A stretch of DNA of 64,000 nucleotides from Pseudomonas fluorescens (GTDB lineage: Bacteria > Pseudomonadota > Gammaproteobacteria > Pseudomonadales > Pseudomonadaceae): assembly GCF_001307155.1 (NCBI RefSeq), contig NZ_CP012830.1:434001-498000 (forward strand), read 5' to 3'. How positions within the stretch are numbered: the first letter of the stretch is position 1; the number at the start of each line of letters is the position of its first letter. The translations under genes and the position numbers were made by a program. The notes under the pieces are model-generated. The model had not been told where the DNA came from. It made no database searches and saw only the letters and a program-made list of their open reading frames with translations. Positions 9,355-19,547 of this stretch are shown here, piece after piece.

Positions 9355-12024
9355 TTAGTCTTGCGACTCTTCTTCGTCAGTTGCTTCAGCCTGCTGGCTT
9401 TCGACAGTATCGTCCGGCTCGGTGCCGGCATCGAGCACCACACCTTCGAGCCCGGCACCCTCTTCGCCTTCCAGCTCTTCGCCTTCGACTTCCGATGGCT
9501 CCTGAACCCGCTCCAGACCGACCAGTGTTTCATCGCTGGCCAGTTTGATCAGGGTCACGCCCTGGGTGTTACGACCCAGACTGGATACTTCGTCAACACG
9601 AGTACGCACCAGGGTGCCCTGGTCGGAAATCAGCATGATTTCCTCGCCGTCGAGCACCTGGACTGCACCGACCAAACGGCCGTTACGCTCGTTACTGACC
9701 ATGGCGATAACGCCCTGACCGCCACGCTTGTACTCAGGGAACTCGGTGATGGCGGTACGCTTGCCGAAACCACGCGCCGAAGCGGTGAGGATCTGGCTGC
9801 CTTCTTCCGGGATCAGCATGGAAATCAGCTTCTGGCCTTCCGGCAGACGCATGCCGCGGACACCGCGAGCGGTACGGCCCATGGCGCGAACGTCGGACTC
9901 TTTGAAGCGGGTAACCTTGCCGCCGTCGGAGAACAGCATGACTTCACGCTCGCCATCGGTGATGGCAGCACTGATCAACACGTCGCCTTCGTCCAGCTCC
10001 AGCGCGATCAAGCCAACGCTGCGCTGACGGCTGAAGGATTCCAGCGGGGTCTTCTTCACGGTGCCGTTGGCGGTAGCCATGAAGATGTAGTGACCTTCGG
10101 TGTATTCCTCGACCGGCAGCATGGTGGTGATGTATTCACCGTCGTCCAGCGGCAGCAGGTTGACCAGCGGACGACCGCGGGCAGCGCGGGACGCCTCAGG
10201 AATTTCGTAGGTTTTCAGCCAGTAAACCTTGCCCTTGCTGGAGAACAGCAGCAGCGTGGTATGGCTGTTGGCGACCAGCAGGTGAGCGATGTAGTCCTCA
10301 TCCTTGACGCCGGTAGCCGATTTGCCTTTACCGCCACGACGCTGGGCCTGGTACGCAGCCAAAGGCTGGGTCTTGGCGTAGCCACCGTGGGAAATGGTCA
10401 CGACGCGCTCTTCTTCCGGGATCATGTCACCCAGGGTCAGGTCCAGACGCGCATCGAGAATTTCGGTGCGACGCACATCGCCGTACTCGGCACGAATCAC
10501 TTCCAGCTCTTCGCGGATCACTTCCATCAGGCGCGTGGCGCTGTTGAGGATGCGGATCAGCTCGCCGATCTGGTTGAGGATCTCTTGATACTCGGCCAGC
10601 AGTTTTTCGTGTTCCAGGCCGGTCAGACGGTGCAGACGCAGTTCCAGAATGGCTTGCGCCTGTTCCGGCGACAGGAAGTACTTGCCTTCGCGCAGACCGT
10701 ATTGCGGGTCCAGGGTCTCTGGACGGCAAGAGTCAGCACCGGCACGCTCAACCATCGCAACCACCGCGGAGGACTCCCACGGCGTGCTGATCAGCGCTTC
10801 CTTGGCTTCCGACGGCGTTGGCGAAGCCTTGATCAGGGCGATGACCGGGTCGATATTCGACAGCGCAACTGCCTGACCTTCGAGGATGTGACCACGCTCA
10901 CGGGCCTTACGCAGTTCGAACACGGTACGGCGGGTCACCACTTCGCGACGGTGACGGACGAAGGCTTCCAGCAGGTCCTTGAGGTTCAGGATCCGCGGAC
11001 GGCCGTCGATCAGCGCAACGATGTTGATACCGAACACCGCTTGCAGCTGGGTCTGGGCGTAGAGGTTGTTGAGGATAACCTCAGGCACTTCGCCACGACG
11101 CAGCTCGATCACCACGCGCATACCGTCTTTATCGGACTCGTCGCGCAGTTCGGTGATGCCTTCCAGCTTCTTCTCTTTGACCAGCTCGGCGATCTTCTCG
11201 ATCAGACGTGCCTTGTTCAACTGGTAAGGCAGTTCGGTGATGACGATCTGCTGACGACCACCAACCTTGTCGATGTCTTCGATGATCGAACGGGCACGCA
11301 TGTAAATGCGCCCGCGACCGGTACGGTAGGCTTCGATGATACCGGCGCGACCATTGATGATCGCGGCGGTCGGGAAGTCCGGACCTGGGATGTATTGCAT
11401 CAGCTCATCGATGGTCAACTCGGGGTTGTCGATGAGTGCCAGGCAACCGTCGATGACTTCACCGAGGTTGTGCGGCGGAATGTTGGTCGCCATGCCCACG
11501 GCGATACCGCTGGAACCGTTGACCAGCAGGTTGGGAATGCGGGTCGGCATGACCGCCGGGATCATTTCGGTGCCGTCGTAGTTCGGCACCCAGTCCACGG
11601 TTTCTTTATGCAGGTCAGCCAGCAGCTCGTGCGCCAGCTTGGTCATGCGCACTTCGGTGTATCGCATCGCAGCGGCGTTGTCGCCGTCGACCGAACCGAA
11701 GTTGCCTTGACCGTCTACCAGCAGGTAACGCAGCGAGAATGGCTGCGCCATACGAACGATGGTGTCGTACACCGCGGTATCACCGTGCGGGTGATACTTA
11801 CCGATCACGTCACCGACAACACGGGCAGATTTCTTGTACGGCTTGTTGAAGTCGTTACCCAGCTCGCTCATCGCGAACAGCACACGCCGATGCACGGGCT
11901 TCAAGCCATCGCGCGCATCAGGCAGTGCCCGACCGACAATTACGCTCATCGCGTAGTCGAGGTAGGACTGTTTCAGCTCGTCTTCGATATTGACCGGGAG
12001 GATTTCTTTGGCCAGTTCGCCCAT
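9355..12024 (-). CDS. gyrA: DNA gyrase subunit A
   Basis: The 889-residue A subunit of DNA gyrase, the enzyme that introduces negative supercoils, starts at ATG 12024 ([16 protein letters not shown]) with AGG 7 nt upstream; frames reaching to 12129 are too long. The catalytic tyrosine is Tyr122 (RYTEVRM). The quinolone region reads [10 protein letters not shown], i.e. Thr83 and Asp87, the usual wild-type state in Pseudomonas. The GyrA box QRRGGKG that permits DNA wrapping is present in the C-terminal beta-pinwheel, and the protein ends in a long acidic tail rich in E and D. It heads the strand that continues with serC. Confidence 0.98.
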   Translation of the reverse strand: MGELAKEILPVNIEDELKQSYLDYAMSVIVGRALPDARDGLKPVHRRVLFAMSELGNDFNKPYKKSARVVGDVIGKYHPHGDTAVYDTIVRMAQPFSLRYLLVDGQGNFGSVDGDNAAAMRYTEVRMTKLAHELLADLHKETVDWVPNYDGTEMIPAVMPTRIPNLLVNGSSGIAVGMATNIPPHNLGEVIDGCLALIDNPELTIDELMQYIPGPDFPTAAIINGRAGIIEAYRTGRGRIYMRARSIIEDIDKVGGRQQIVITELPYQLNKARLIEKIAELVKEKKLEGITELRDESDKDGMRVVIELRRGEVPEVILNNLYAQTQLQAVFGINIVALIDGRPRILNLKDLLEAFVRHRREVVTRRTVFELRKARERGHILEGQAVALSNIDPVIALIKASPTPSEAKEALISTPWESSAVVAMVERAGADSCRPETLDPQYGLREGKYFLSPEQAQAILELRLHRLTGLEHEKLLAEYQEILNQIGELIRILNSATRLMEVIREELEVIRAEYGDVRRTEILDARLDLTLGDMIPEEERVVTISHGGYAKTQPLAAYQAQRRGGKGKSATGVKDEDYIAHLLVANSHTTLLLFSSKGKVYWLKTYEIPEASRAARGRPLVNLLPLDDGEYITTMLPVEEYTEGHYIFMATANGTVKKTPLESFSRQRSVGLIALELDEGDVLISAAITDGEREVMLFSDGGKVTRFKESDVRAMGRTARGVRGMRLPEGQKLISMLIPEEGSQILTASARGFGKRTAITEFPEYKRGGQGVIAMVSNERNGRLVGAVQVLDGEEIMLISDQGTLVRTRVDEVSSLGRNTQGVTLIKLASDETLVGLERVQEPSEVEGEELEGEEGAGLEGVVLDAGTEPDDTVESQQAEATDEEESQD

Positions 12025-12356
12025 GAGAAGCCTGATTCCTTTTTCTGGTGAAACTTCGTCACATCCATATGGGACGAACGAAGCTCGCCGCTGCAGGCTG
12101 AGTGCCAGCACCGACTTACGACAAATCAACGAGTTATGCCATGGATCTGCGCAGTAAAGGCAGCCACATCGGACTACCTTGGAAACCGCCGGATGTTATC
12201 ACAAGAGCCGCCACGCACCTATCCCCCAGATGCGCATGGAGCATAGTTAGTTGACCGGTGACAGGCGTAAAGGCGACGAGAGAGGCTTAGAGCCGTGACA
12301 ACCCTCGATTCACAAGCAAAATATGGGTGCCAGGAACGGCAGACCGAGTCATCGTT
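12025..12356. other. gyrA upstream region
   Basis: This stretch between the gyrA start and the REP palindrome holds no convincing gene. It must contain the gyrA promoter on the minus strand, but I could not pick one pair of -35/-10 hexamers over others. Short frames in it (for example the first 35 codons of a longer gyrA frame) lack ribosome-binding sites. Confidence 0.5.
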
Positions 12357-12403
12357 CATCGCCGGCAAGCCTTGCTCCTACAGAGCAAGGCTTGCCGGCG
12401 ATG
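12357..12403. repeat. REP palindrome, family B, single hairpin
   Basis: Two perfect 21-base arms (left arm begins CATCGCCGGCAAGCC) surround a 5-base loop CTACA. The core GCAAGCCTTGCTCCTAC is shared with the other family B elements in the window. It lies just past the mtnA stop, where it could act as a 3' stabiliser or terminator. Confidence 0.9.
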
Positions 12404-12428
12404 GCAATATTTCAGGCGCCCCGGATCG

Positions 12429-13505
12429 TCAGTGCAAGCGTTTGCGGCACATCAGTTGCGCCATCTTCGCGGTATCCGGGCGCTCGACGATGCCTTTTTC
12501 GGTAACGATGACGTCGATCAGATCAGCCGGCGTGACATCGAACACCGGATTGAATGCATCGACATCAGCCCCCACCCGCTTGCCACCGATGTCCAGCAAC
12601 TCGCTGCCATCACGCTCTTCGATCGGGATGTCGTCGCCACTGGCCAGGTTCATGTCGATGGTCGAACTCGGCGCCACCACCATGAAACGCACGCCGTGGT
12701 GCATGGCATTGACCGCCAACTGGTAAGTGCCGATCTTGTTCGCCACGTCACCGTTGGCGGTAATTCGGTCAGCGCCGACGATCACCCAGGTCACGCCCTT
12801 GGTTTTCATGATGTGCGCAGCGGCCGAGTCGGCGTTCAGGGTGACCGGAATGCCTTCGTTGGCCAGTTCCCAGGCGGTCAAGCGCGAGCCTTGCAGCCAA
12901 GGCCGGGTTTCGTCGGCATAAACCCGCTCGATCATGCCCTCCAGGAACGCGCCACGAATCACCCCGAGCGCAGTACCGAAACCGCCAGTCGCCAACGCCC
13001 CCGTATTACAGTGGGTCAAGACAGCCTGGGCATTGCCCTGATGCTTGCGGATCAGGTCGACACCCAATTGCGCCATGGTCAGGTTGGCTTCGCGATCACT
13101 TTCATGGATTGCCAAAGCCTCTGCCTCAAGCACTTCCAATGGATTGGGGTGATCCTTGAGCCGCTCCAGGCGTTCGCGCATGCGACCCAGCGCCCAGAAC
13201 AGGTTGACGGCGGTCGGCCGTGAATCCGCGAGCAGGGCAAAGTCTTCTTCCAGCGCCACCTGCCAGTCACCACCCGCAGCAAACCGCGCGCGCGCCGCCA
13301 GCACCACGCCGTAGGCTGCGCTGATGCCGATTGCCGGAGCACCACGCACCACCATCGAGCGAATAGCCTCAGCCACACCCGCTGCGCTGGTATAGGCAAT
13401 CCAGGTTTCCTCGAATGGCAGAATGCGCTGATCCAGCAGGTACAGGGCGCCGTCCCGCCAATCGATGGCCTTCACCTTCTCCGCAGCCAACAGTCGATCG
13501 CGCAT
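12429..13505 (-). CDS. mtnA: Methylthioribose-1-phosphate isomerase
   Basis: MtnA isomerises 5-methylthioribose 1-phosphate to methylthioribulose 1-phosphate in methionine salvage. The 358-residue product has the family motifs [10 protein letters not shown], the catalytic cysteine in [14 protein letters not shown], and the aspartate region [18 protein letters not shown], so it is an active-type isomerase and not an eIF2B relative. The ATG at 13505 is divergent from mtaD with a 108-bp gap, and the two act in the same pathway. The later pathway genes mtnB, mtnC and mtnD are 31 kb away in this window. Confidence 0.97.
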   Translation of the reverse strand: MRDRLLAAEKVKAIDWRDGALYLLDQRILPFEETWIAYTSAAGVAEAIRSMVVRGAPAIGISAAYGVVLAARARFAAGGDWQVALEEDFALLADSRPTAVNLFWALGRMRERLERLKDHPNPLEVLEAEALAIHESDREANLTMAQLGVDLIRKHQGNAQAVLTHCNTGALATGGFGTALGVIRGAFLEGMIERVYADETRPWLQGSRLTAWELANEGIPVTLNADSAAAHIMKTKGVTWVIVGADRITANGDVANKIGTYQLAVNAMHHGVRFMVVAPSSTIDMNLASGDDIPIEERDGSELLDIGGKRVGADVDAFNPVFDVTPADLIDVIVTEKGIVERPDTAKMAQLMCRKRLH

Positions 13506-13613
13506 CCCTCACCCCGCACTCATGAACAAAAGCCGCCGATTATAGCGATCCCCCCGCGAAGACGCTCGGGTATACTTCGCCATCCTACATAAAAGCACTG
13601 GACCGAACCCTCG

Positions 13614-14945
13614 ATGCCGAATCCTGCCGCTGCGCTCGACTTACTCTTGCTGCCAACCTGGTTAGTACCTGTCGAACCTGCTGGCGTAGTCCTCAAGGAG
13701 CACGGCCTGGGCATCCGTGACGGGCGTATTGCCTTCATCGGCCCGCGCAGCGAAGCCTTGAAGCTCAAGGCCAGCGAGGTCCGTGAACTGCCGGGCATGC
13801 TGCTCAGCCCGGGCCTGATCAACGCCCACGGACATGCGGCGATGACATTGTTCCGTGGCCTGGCCGATGATTTGCCGCTGATGACCTGGCTTGAGCAGCA
13901 CATCTGGCCAGCCGAGACCAAATGGGTCGATGAGGCCTTCGTCCGCGACGGCACCGACCTGGCCATTGCCGAGCAGATCAAGGGCGGCATCACCTGCTTC
14001 TCGGACATGTATTTTTTCCCGAAAGTTGCCAGCGAACGCGTGCACAACAGCGGTATTCGCGCACAAATCGCCATCCCGATCCTCGATTTCCCGATTCCCG
14101 GCGCCTGCGATGCGGATGAGGCTATCCGTCAGGGCGTCGAGCTATTCGGCGATCTCAAGCATCACCCGCGCATCAAAATCACCTTCGGCCCTCATGCACC
14201 CTACACCGTCGGTGACGAAAACCTCGAAAAAATCCGGGTAATCGCCGAGGAGCTGGACGCAGCGATTCACATGCACGTCCACGAAACAGCCTTCGAAGTC
14301 CAGCAATCGGTCGAACAGCGCGGCGAGCGGCCATTGGCCCGCCTCGGTCGCCTGGGCTTGCTCGGACCGCGCTTCCAGGCCGTTCACATGACGCAAATCA
14401 GCGAAGAAGACCTGGCGTTACTGGTAGAAAGTAACACCAGTGTGATTCATTGCCCGGAATCGAACCTGAAACTGGCCAGCGGCTTTTGCCCAGTGGAGCG
14501 CTTGTGGCAGGCTGGAGTCAATGTGGCGGTCGGCACCGATGGCGCGGCCAGCAACAATGACCTCGACCTGCTGGGCGAAACCCGCACCGCCGCCCTGCTG
14601 GCCAAAGCCGTTGCCGGCTCGGCCTCCGCCCTGGACGCTCATCGCGCCTTGCGCATGGCGACCCTCAACGGGGCCCGTGCGCTGGGGCTGGAAGCCGAAG
14701 TGGGCTCGCTGGAAGTTGGCAAGGCCGCGGACATGGTGGCCTTCGACCTGTCTGGCCTGGCCCAGCAACCGGTTTATGAGCCGGTGTCGCAGCTTATCTA
14801 CGCCACCGGCCGGGACTGTGTGAAACACCTTTGGGTCGCCGGCAAGCAATTGCTCGACGACCGGCGCCTGACACGCCTCGACGAACAACAGCTATGCGCC
14901 ACGGCCACCGCCTGGGGCCTGCGCATCAGCGGACACGCCGAATAG
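13614..14945 (+). CDS. mtaD: 5-methylthioadenosine/SAH deaminase (TRZ/ATZ family)
   Basis: An amidohydrolase-fold enzyme of 443 residues. Metal-binding motifs are visible in order: NAHGHAAM (HxH), [16 protein letters not shown] and [12 protein letters not shown]. The family deaminates methylthioadenosine to methylthioinosine (and S-adenosylhomocysteine to S-inosylhomocysteine). In P. aeruginosa the enzyme at the matching position (beside mtnA and ubiG) is known to be an MTA deaminase, so this organism probably feeds salvage through methylthioinosine. It is divergent from mtnA and is followed by ubiG 63 bp later, probably co-transcribed. Confidence 0.92.
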   Translation: MPNPAAALDLLLLPTWLVPVEPAGVVLKEHGLGIRDGRIAFIGPRSEALKLKASEVRELPGMLLSPGLINAHGHAAMTLFRGLADDLPLMTWLEQHIWPAETKWVDEAFVRDGTDLAIAEQIKGGITCFSDMYFFPKVASERVHNSGIRAQIAIPILDFPIPGACDADEAIRQGVELFGDLKHHPRIKITFGPHAPYTVGDENLEKIRVIAEELDAAIHMHVHETAFEVQQSVEQRGERPLARLGRLGLLGPRFQAVHMTQISEEDLALLVESNTSVIHCPESNLKLASGFCPVERLWQAGVNVAVGTDGAASNNDLDLLGETRTAALLAKAVAGSASALDAHRALRMATLNGARALGLEAEVGSLEVGKAADMVAFDLSGLAQQPVYEPVSQLIYATGRDCVKHLWVAGKQLLDDRRLTRLDEQQLCATATAWGLRISGHAE

Positions 14946-15008
14946 AACGACCCCTTGAATCGAACTTCAAGGCTGACAGCAGAATTTTTTAGATTTAGAG
15001 GATTACCC

Positions 15009-15707
15009 ATGAGCAACGTCGACCACGCTGAAATCGCCAAATTCGAAGCCCTGGCCCATCGCTGGTGGGACCGTGAAAGCGAGTTCAAGCCGCTGCACGA
15101 CATCAACCCGCTGCGGGTCAACTGGATTGACGAGCGCGTTAAACTGGCCGGCAAGAAGGTCCTGGACGTCGGTTGCGGCGGCGGTATCCTCAGCGAATCC
15201 ATGGCACAACGCGGCGCTACCGTGATGGGCATCGACATGGGCGAAGCGCCGTTGGCGGTCGCGCAATTGCATCAACTGGAATCCGGCGTCAGCGTCGAGT
15301 ACCGGCAAATCACCGCCGAAGCCCTGGCGGAAGAAATGCCCGAGCAATTCGATGTCGTCACCTGCCTGGAAATGCTCGAGCACGTACCCGATCCATCGTC
15401 GGTCATTCGTGCCTGCTTCCGCATGGTAAAACCGGGTGGCCAGGTGTTCTTCTCGACCATCAACCGTAATCCGAAGGCTTACCTGTTCGCTATCGTCGGC
15501 GCCGAATACATCATGAAACTGCTGCCGCGCGGCACGCATGATTTCAAGAAATTCATCCGTCCTTCCGAACTCGGTTCCTGGAGCCGCCAGGCCGGCCTGA
15601 GCGTCAAGGACATCATTGGCCTGACGTACAACCCGCTGACCAAGCACTACAAGCTGGCCGCCGACGTTGACGTCAACTATATGATCCAGACGCTGCGCGA
15701 GGAGTAA
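15009..15707 (+). CDS. ubiG: Ubiquinone O-methyltransferase
   Basis: UbiG carries out both O-methylation steps of ubiquinone synthesis using SAM. The start at ATG 15009 gives 232 residues ([13 protein letters not shown]) and has AGAGGA 6 nt upstream; an earlier in-frame Met at 14955 is less likely. The SAM-binding motif [13 protein letters not shown] is around residues 54-66, and post-motif [12 protein letters not shown] is typical of UbiG. The next gene (mupP) begins 4 bp after the stop. Confidence 0.96.
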   Translation: MSNVDHAEIAKFEALAHRWWDRESEFKPLHDINPLRVNWIDERVKLAGKKVLDVGCGGGILSESMAQRGATVMGIDMGEAPLAVAQLHQLESGVSVEYRQITAEALAEEMPEQFDVVTCLEMLEHVPDPSSVIRACFRMVKPGGQVFFSTINRNPKAYLFAIVGAEYIMKLLPRGTHDFKKFIRPSELGSWSRQAGLSVKDIIGLTYNPLTKHYKLAADVDVNYMIQTLREE

Positions 15708-15711
15708 GCCG

Positions 15712-16383
15712 ATGGCAATCAGAGCAGTTCTTTTTGACATGGACGGCACCCTGCTCGACACCGCGCCGGACTTCATTGCCATCTGCCAAAGCATGCTGGC
15801 AGACCGCGGGTTGGCACCGATCCCGGACAAACACATCCGCGACGAGATCTCTGGCGGGGCCAAAGCCATGGTGGCGGTAACCTTCTCGATGGACCCGGAA
15901 TCACCGGGTTTCGAGGCATTGCGACTGGAGTTTCTGGAGCGTTATCTCAAGGGTTGCGCGGTTCACAGCAAACTCTTCGATGGCATGGCTGAACTGTTGG
16001 CCGACATCGAGAAATCCAATCTGATCTGGGGCGTGGTGACTAACAAACCGCTGCGCTTCGCTGAGCTGATCATGCAACAACTGGGACTGGCCGAACGCTC
16101 GGCGTTGCTCATTTGCCCAGACCACGTGACCAACAGCAAGCCGCACCCGGAGCCGTTGATACTCGCCTGCAAAATGCTCGACCTGGACCCGGCCAGCGTG
16201 CTGTTCGTGGGTGATGACCTGCGCGATATCGAGTCGGGCCGCGATGCCGGCACCCGGACCGCTGCGGTGACCTTTGGCTACATTCACCCTGATGACAATC
16301 CACGAAACTGGGGCGCGGATGTGGTGGTGGACCACCCTTCGGAGTTGCGCAAGGTGCTCGATAGCGCACTGTGTAGCTGCTGA
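15712..16383 (+). CDS. mupP: N-acetylmuramic acid 6-phosphate phosphatase (HAD family)
   Basis: This 223-residue HAD-IA hydrolase has the nucleophile motif [10 protein letters not shown] at residues 8-17, the second motif VTNKP and the third motif KPHPEP, with the acidic pair in [13 protein letters not shown] phosphoglycolate phosphatase (Gph) label would also fit the sequence. The position between ubiG and the following SDR matches the Pseudomonas enzyme MupP, which dephosphorylates MurNAc-6P in the fosfomycin-bypassing peptidoglycan recycling route. Context is the main reason for the specific name. Confidence 0.85.
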   Translation: MAIRAVLFDMDGTLLDTAPDFIAICQSMLADRGLAPIPDKHIRDEISGGAKAMVAVTFSMDPESPGFEALRLEFLERYLKGCAVHSKLFDGMAELLADIEKSNLIWGVVTNKPLRFAELIMQQLGLAERSALLICPDHVTNSKPHPEPLILACKMLDLDPASVLFVGDDLRDIESGRDAGTRTAAVTFGYIHPDDNPRNWGADVVVDHPSELRKVLDSALCSC

Positions 16384-16406
16384 TCTAACTGGCTGCCGGA
16401 GGCATT

Positions 16407-16530
16407 TGTGGCGAGGGGGCTTGCCCCCGTTCGGCTGCGAAGCAGTCGTAAATCAGCCAGTTCGGTGAAGCTGACAAACCGAGCTTGGGGTCGCTTCGCA
16501 ACCCAGCGGGGGCAAGCCCCCTCGCCACAG
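16407..16530. repeat. REPIN, family A
   Basis: Left end TGTGGCGAGGGGGCTTGCCC and right end GGGCAAGCCCCCTCGCCACA are inverted copies about 80 bp apart. The interior contains the additional conserved pieces GCGAAGCAGTCGTAA and TCGCTTCGCAACCCAGCGG found in other family A copies of the window. It lies between mupP and the SDR gene. Confidence 0.9.
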
Positions 16531-16558
16531 TCTGTTTTCTGCTTTGTAGAGGTTTTTT

Positions 16559-17299
16559 ATGTTTGATTATTCCGCCCGCCCTGAACTGCTCAAAGATCGG
16601 GTCATCCTGGTCACTGGCGCCGGTCGTGGCATCGGCGCTGCCGCGGCAAAAACCTATGCCGCTCACGGCGCGACCGTACTGCTGCTGGGCAAGACCGAGG
16701 CCAATCTGACCCAGGTTTACGACGAAATCGAAGCGGCCGGTTATCCACAGCCTGCAGTGATTCCGTTCAACCTGGAAACCGCCCTGCCGCATCAATACGA
16801 CGAACTGGCGGCCATGATCGAAACCGAGTTCGGTCACCTTGATGGCTTGTTGCACAACGCCTCGATCATTGGCCCGCGCACGCCACTGGAGCAACTCTCC
16901 GGCGAAAACTTCATGCGCGTGATGCACGTCAACGTCAACGCCATGTTCATGCTGACCAGCACCCTGCTGCCACTGCTCAAGCTGTCTCAGGACGCCTCGG
17001 TAATCTTCACCTCCAGCAGCGTCGGCCGCAAAGGTCGTGCGTACTGGGGCGCTTATGGCGTGTCGAAATTCGCCACCGAAGGCCTGATGCAAACCCTGGC
17101 CGACGAAGTCGACAACGTCGCGCCGGTTCGCTCAAACAGCATCAACCCAGGCGCAACCCGCACCAGCATGCGCGCTCAAGCGTACCCGGGCGAAAACCCG
17201 GCCAACAACCCGACGCCTGAAGAGATCATGCCGGTTTACCTGTACCTGATGGGGCCGGACAGCACTGGCATCAACGGTCAGGCGTTCAACGCTCAGTAA
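16559..17299 (+). CDS. YciK-family short-chain oxidoreductase
   Basis: A classical SDR of 246 residues: cofactor motif TGAGRGIGAAAA near residues 20-31, the NAG-equivalent HNASIIGP, catalytic Ser in FTSSSVGRKG, and YGVSKFATEG (Tyr-x3-Lys). The overall sequence, including PRTPLEQL and TGINGQ near the end, resembles E. coli YciK, whose substrate is unknown. It follows mupP after a REPIN and is conserved next to ubiG-mupP in pseudomonads. The ATG at 16559 is preceded by GTAGAGG. Confidence 0.88.
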   Translation: MFDYSARPELLKDRVILVTGAGRGIGAAAAKTYAAHGATVLLLGKTEANLTQVYDEIEAAGYPQPAVIPFNLETALPHQYDELAAMIETEFGHLDGLLHNASIIGPRTPLEQLSGENFMRVMHVNVNAMFMLTSTLLPLLKLSQDASVIFTSSSVGRKGRAYWGAYGVSKFATEGLMQTLADEVDNVAPVRSNSINPGATRTSMRAQAYPGENPANNPTPEEIMPVYLYLMGPDSTGINGQAFNAQ

Positions 17300-17318
17300 G
17301 GCCCTCGCCGCACCCCGC

Positions 17319-17343
17319 TGCCGCGACGGCATACTGTCGCGGC
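17319..17343 (+). terminator. Hairpin after the SDR gene
   Basis: TGCCGCGAC and GTCGCGGCA form a perfect 9-bp stem with an 8-base loop, 20 bp past the stop codon. There is no long T run, so it may be a weak terminator or a stabilising 3' hairpin. Confidence 0.5.
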
Positions 17344-17669
17344 ACGCGTCTCCCCTCCTTCAAGCGTCTGTTTGAAGTCAATCAAATGCCGCCGAATCAG
17401 CCACCAGTCACCGACACACAAGCCAACAAGCTGATTTAAAACGAATTTTATTCGTCTGAACCGAATGGCATGACTTTCGCTCTAATCCTGTTGAAACACG
17501 CAGCGTGTTAGCGATCGGGCAGCGCCATGTCGAGCTTACGTTTGCTCGACAAAGCAGACTAAAATCTAGCCACATGTCCTACGGGACTGATGGACCAGTA
17601 TGACGCGCAGCCCAAAGCCGCTCTCACCCAGCCTGTAAGACAGCACTCCTGCTTAGGGGCTCACGCCAT
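17344..17669. other. Upstream region of the diguanylate cyclase gene
   Basis: This non-coding stretch contains an AT-rich segment around 17435-17460 (TTTAAAACGAATTTTATTCG) and a perfect inverted repeat TGTCGAGC-N8-GCTCGACA at 17528-17551. No gene is readable. The inverted repeat is 119 bp before the start codon, so it could be an operator or a leader hairpin; I cannot tell which. Confidence 0.5.
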
Positions 17670-18596
17670 ATGAAATCTCCAACCCAGACCAACGCAATTG
17701 ACTTCGATAGCGCCAAAATGCAGCGGCTGGGCTTTGGCCAGTTGCCAGCCCTTTTGGAGCGTCCTGCCAGCCTCGGTCAATTGCGCCAGCAGCTGGGCCT
17801 GCAACTGCAAACCAGCCTTGAGCCGCAGCGCATTCTGGGACTGTTTTTCCGCGAAATTCAGCGCCTTGTGCCACTGGACGCCTTGAACTATCAACACAAA
17901 ACCAGCGACCTGCGCCTGGAGTTCGGTCAGCGCGGACATCACTCGGTGAGCTATAGCCTGAGCCACGAAGGCACACACCTGGGCGATCTGGTGTTCCGTC
18001 GCAATCAGCGCTTCAGCGAAAAGGATCAGGGTAACCTCGAATCCCTGCTATCCAGCTTGCTCTTCCCGATGCGCAATGCCCTGCTCTATCGAGCGGCCAC
18101 TCAAAGTGCACTGCGCGACCCACTGACCGGCACCGGCAATCGCATTGCCATGGATCAGACCCTGCAACGGGAGATCGACATGGCCCGGCGACACTTGCAG
18201 CCGCTGTCGTTGTTGATGCTCGATATCGATCACTTCAAACAGATCAATGACAACTACGGTCACAGCGCCGGCGATGACGTGTTGAAGGCTGTCGCAACCT
18301 TGATCAAAGACCAGTTGCGCAACGTAGACATGGTCTTTCGCTTCGGCGGAGAAGAGTTTCTGATTCTGCTGTCCAACACCAGCCGCGATGCCGCTGCAAT
18401 GATAGGCGAACGCCTGCGCTATGCCGCACAAGCCGGGGAGTATTCGGCGGATGGGACGCTGATCGGCTTAACGGTCAGCCTCGGATGCTCGACGCTGCTG
18501 CCGGGTGAGTCCGCAGACAGCTTGTTGCGACGCGCCGACAGTGCGCTGTATGTGGCCAAGCGCGAGGGGCGCAACCGGTTGGCGATGGCGGGTTGA
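17670..18596 (+). CDS. Diguanylate cyclase (GGDEF)
   Basis: The 308-residue protein has an N-terminal region (about 30-140) resembling a divergent GAF-type sensor and a C-terminal GGDEF domain (about 145-305). The active site reads GGEEF, preceded by RNVD at the expected distance for the inhibitory RxxD I-site, so it should synthesise cyclic di-GMP and be product-inhibited. DPLTGTGNR, DIDHFKQINDNYGH and the C-terminal ADSALYVAKREGRN are intact. No signal peptide or membrane segment is apparent, so it is cytosolic. The 370-bp upstream gap implies its own promoter. Confidence 0.92.
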   Translation: MKSPTQTNAIDFDSAKMQRLGFGQLPALLERPASLGQLRQQLGLQLQTSLEPQRILGLFFREIQRLVPLDALNYQHKTSDLRLEFGQRGHHSVSYSLSHEGTHLGDLVFRRNQRFSEKDQGNLESLLSSLLFPMRNALLYRAATQSALRDPLTGTGNRIAMDQTLQREIDMARRHLQPLSLLMLDIDHFKQINDNYGHSAGDDVLKAVATLIKDQLRNVDMVFRFGGEEFLILLSNTSRDAAAMIGERLRYAAQAGEYSADGTLIGLTVSLGCSTLLPGESADSLLRRADSALYVAKREGRNRLAMAG

Positions 18597-18707
18597 AGCT
18601 TGAACTCAAGCGCTCCGGAAAAGATCGCAGCCTGCGGCAGCTCCTACAGACTGCGGTCTGTCATGACACCCCGCCGAATATAGGAACTGCCACCTGGCTG
18701 TGATTGT

Positions 18708-19502
18708 TTAGCTTTCGGCCAGCGCCATCCGCTCCCGGGCTACCGGAACCCTTTCGGAGTGTTCCAGTTGCATGCAGCGTTCCAGGAACAGGTACATGTA
18801 GTCGTAGCTCTTGCAGATCGCCTGACGCAGTTCAGCTTGCAGGGATCTGGTGGGGTTCAGGCCCGCCAGCGTGCAGATGATTTCCAGGGCTTCCCATGGA
18901 TGGGCATCATCGTATTGAGCGTGCATTTTCAGCCACTTCATCGCGCGCTTGCGGTCGTCCTCAGGGAACGCTGCCGCATAGACTCCACTGGAACACACCA
19001 GCGCCGACCACTCCCCGGTCGCCCCTTCAATGGCATAGTTGGTTGCCGCAATGGCAACAATCAGCGAATCCGCCGAGCTGGTATGCCAGCACCAATGACT
19101 CAACGCATGAAGCTCAGGTGCAACCTGCTGCGCCTGCAAATCATCGAGGCTGACGCCATGCGCGCGACTCCAGTGCACCCAATAGTCGGCATGATTGAGC
19201 TCAACCCGAATGTTGCGCATCAGCCAGCGACGCGCCATGTCCTCGCCGGGATGGCGGGCAAAGCGGGTCTTCGTCAGGTTTTGCGCCATGTACAACGCGA
19301 ACTGTTCAACGACCGGCCAGCCACCAATCAGGTACTGACGCATGGTCCTTGCACTGAGTTTGTTGTCACGCATCCGCTGATACAGTTCATGTTCGACAAC
19401 CCGACGCTTGCTCTCGCTGCAATCCCGGATCAGTTGCTGAGCCCAGGCGGGGTAACTTGCGGCTTCCATAAGCGGGCCGGACCTGTTGAATGTATCGATC
19501 AC
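18708..19502 (-). CDS. TenA/heme-oxygenase-like protein
   Basis: A 264-residue, all-helical protein of the TenA/PqqC/heme-oxygenase-like superfamily. I chose the GTG at 19502 because AAGGAG lies 7 nt upstream; an earlier in-frame Met at 19541 is weaker. The motifs HELYQRMRDNKLSARTMRQYLIGGWPVVE (seen from about residue 37) and the repeated His/Glu pattern including RVELNHADYW and YAIEGATGEWS fit the fold. Relatives are labelled TenA regulators or iron-containing redox enzymes, but thiaminase activity is not established here. It lies 45 bp upstream of the stop of a GGDEF-EAL gene on the same strand. Confidence 0.75.
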   Translation of the reverse strand: MIDTFNRSGPLMEAASYPAWAQQLIRDCSESKRRVVEHELYQRMRDNKLSARTMRQYLIGGWPVVEQFALYMAQNLTKTRFARHPGEDMARRWLMRNIRVELNHADYWVHWSRAHGVSLDDLQAQQVAPELHALSHWCWHTSSADSLIVAIAATNYAIEGATGEWSALVCSSGVYAAAFPEDDRKRAMKWLKMHAQYDDAHPWEALEIICTLAGLNPTRSLQAELRQAICKSYDYMYLFLERCMQLEHSERVPVARERMALAES

Positions 19503-19547
19503 TGTCGCACTCCTTTTGATTGTGATGGTACGGATCAGCAAGAGATT

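Noticed and set aside
9355..12024. Quinolone-resistance mutation in GyrA (Thr83)
   Set aside because: Thr83 is the ordinary wild-type residue in Pseudomonas GyrA.
9361..12051. Very long plus-strand frame opposite gyrA
   Set aside because: Caused by codon bias in gyrA; composition rich in H, Q, R without motifs.
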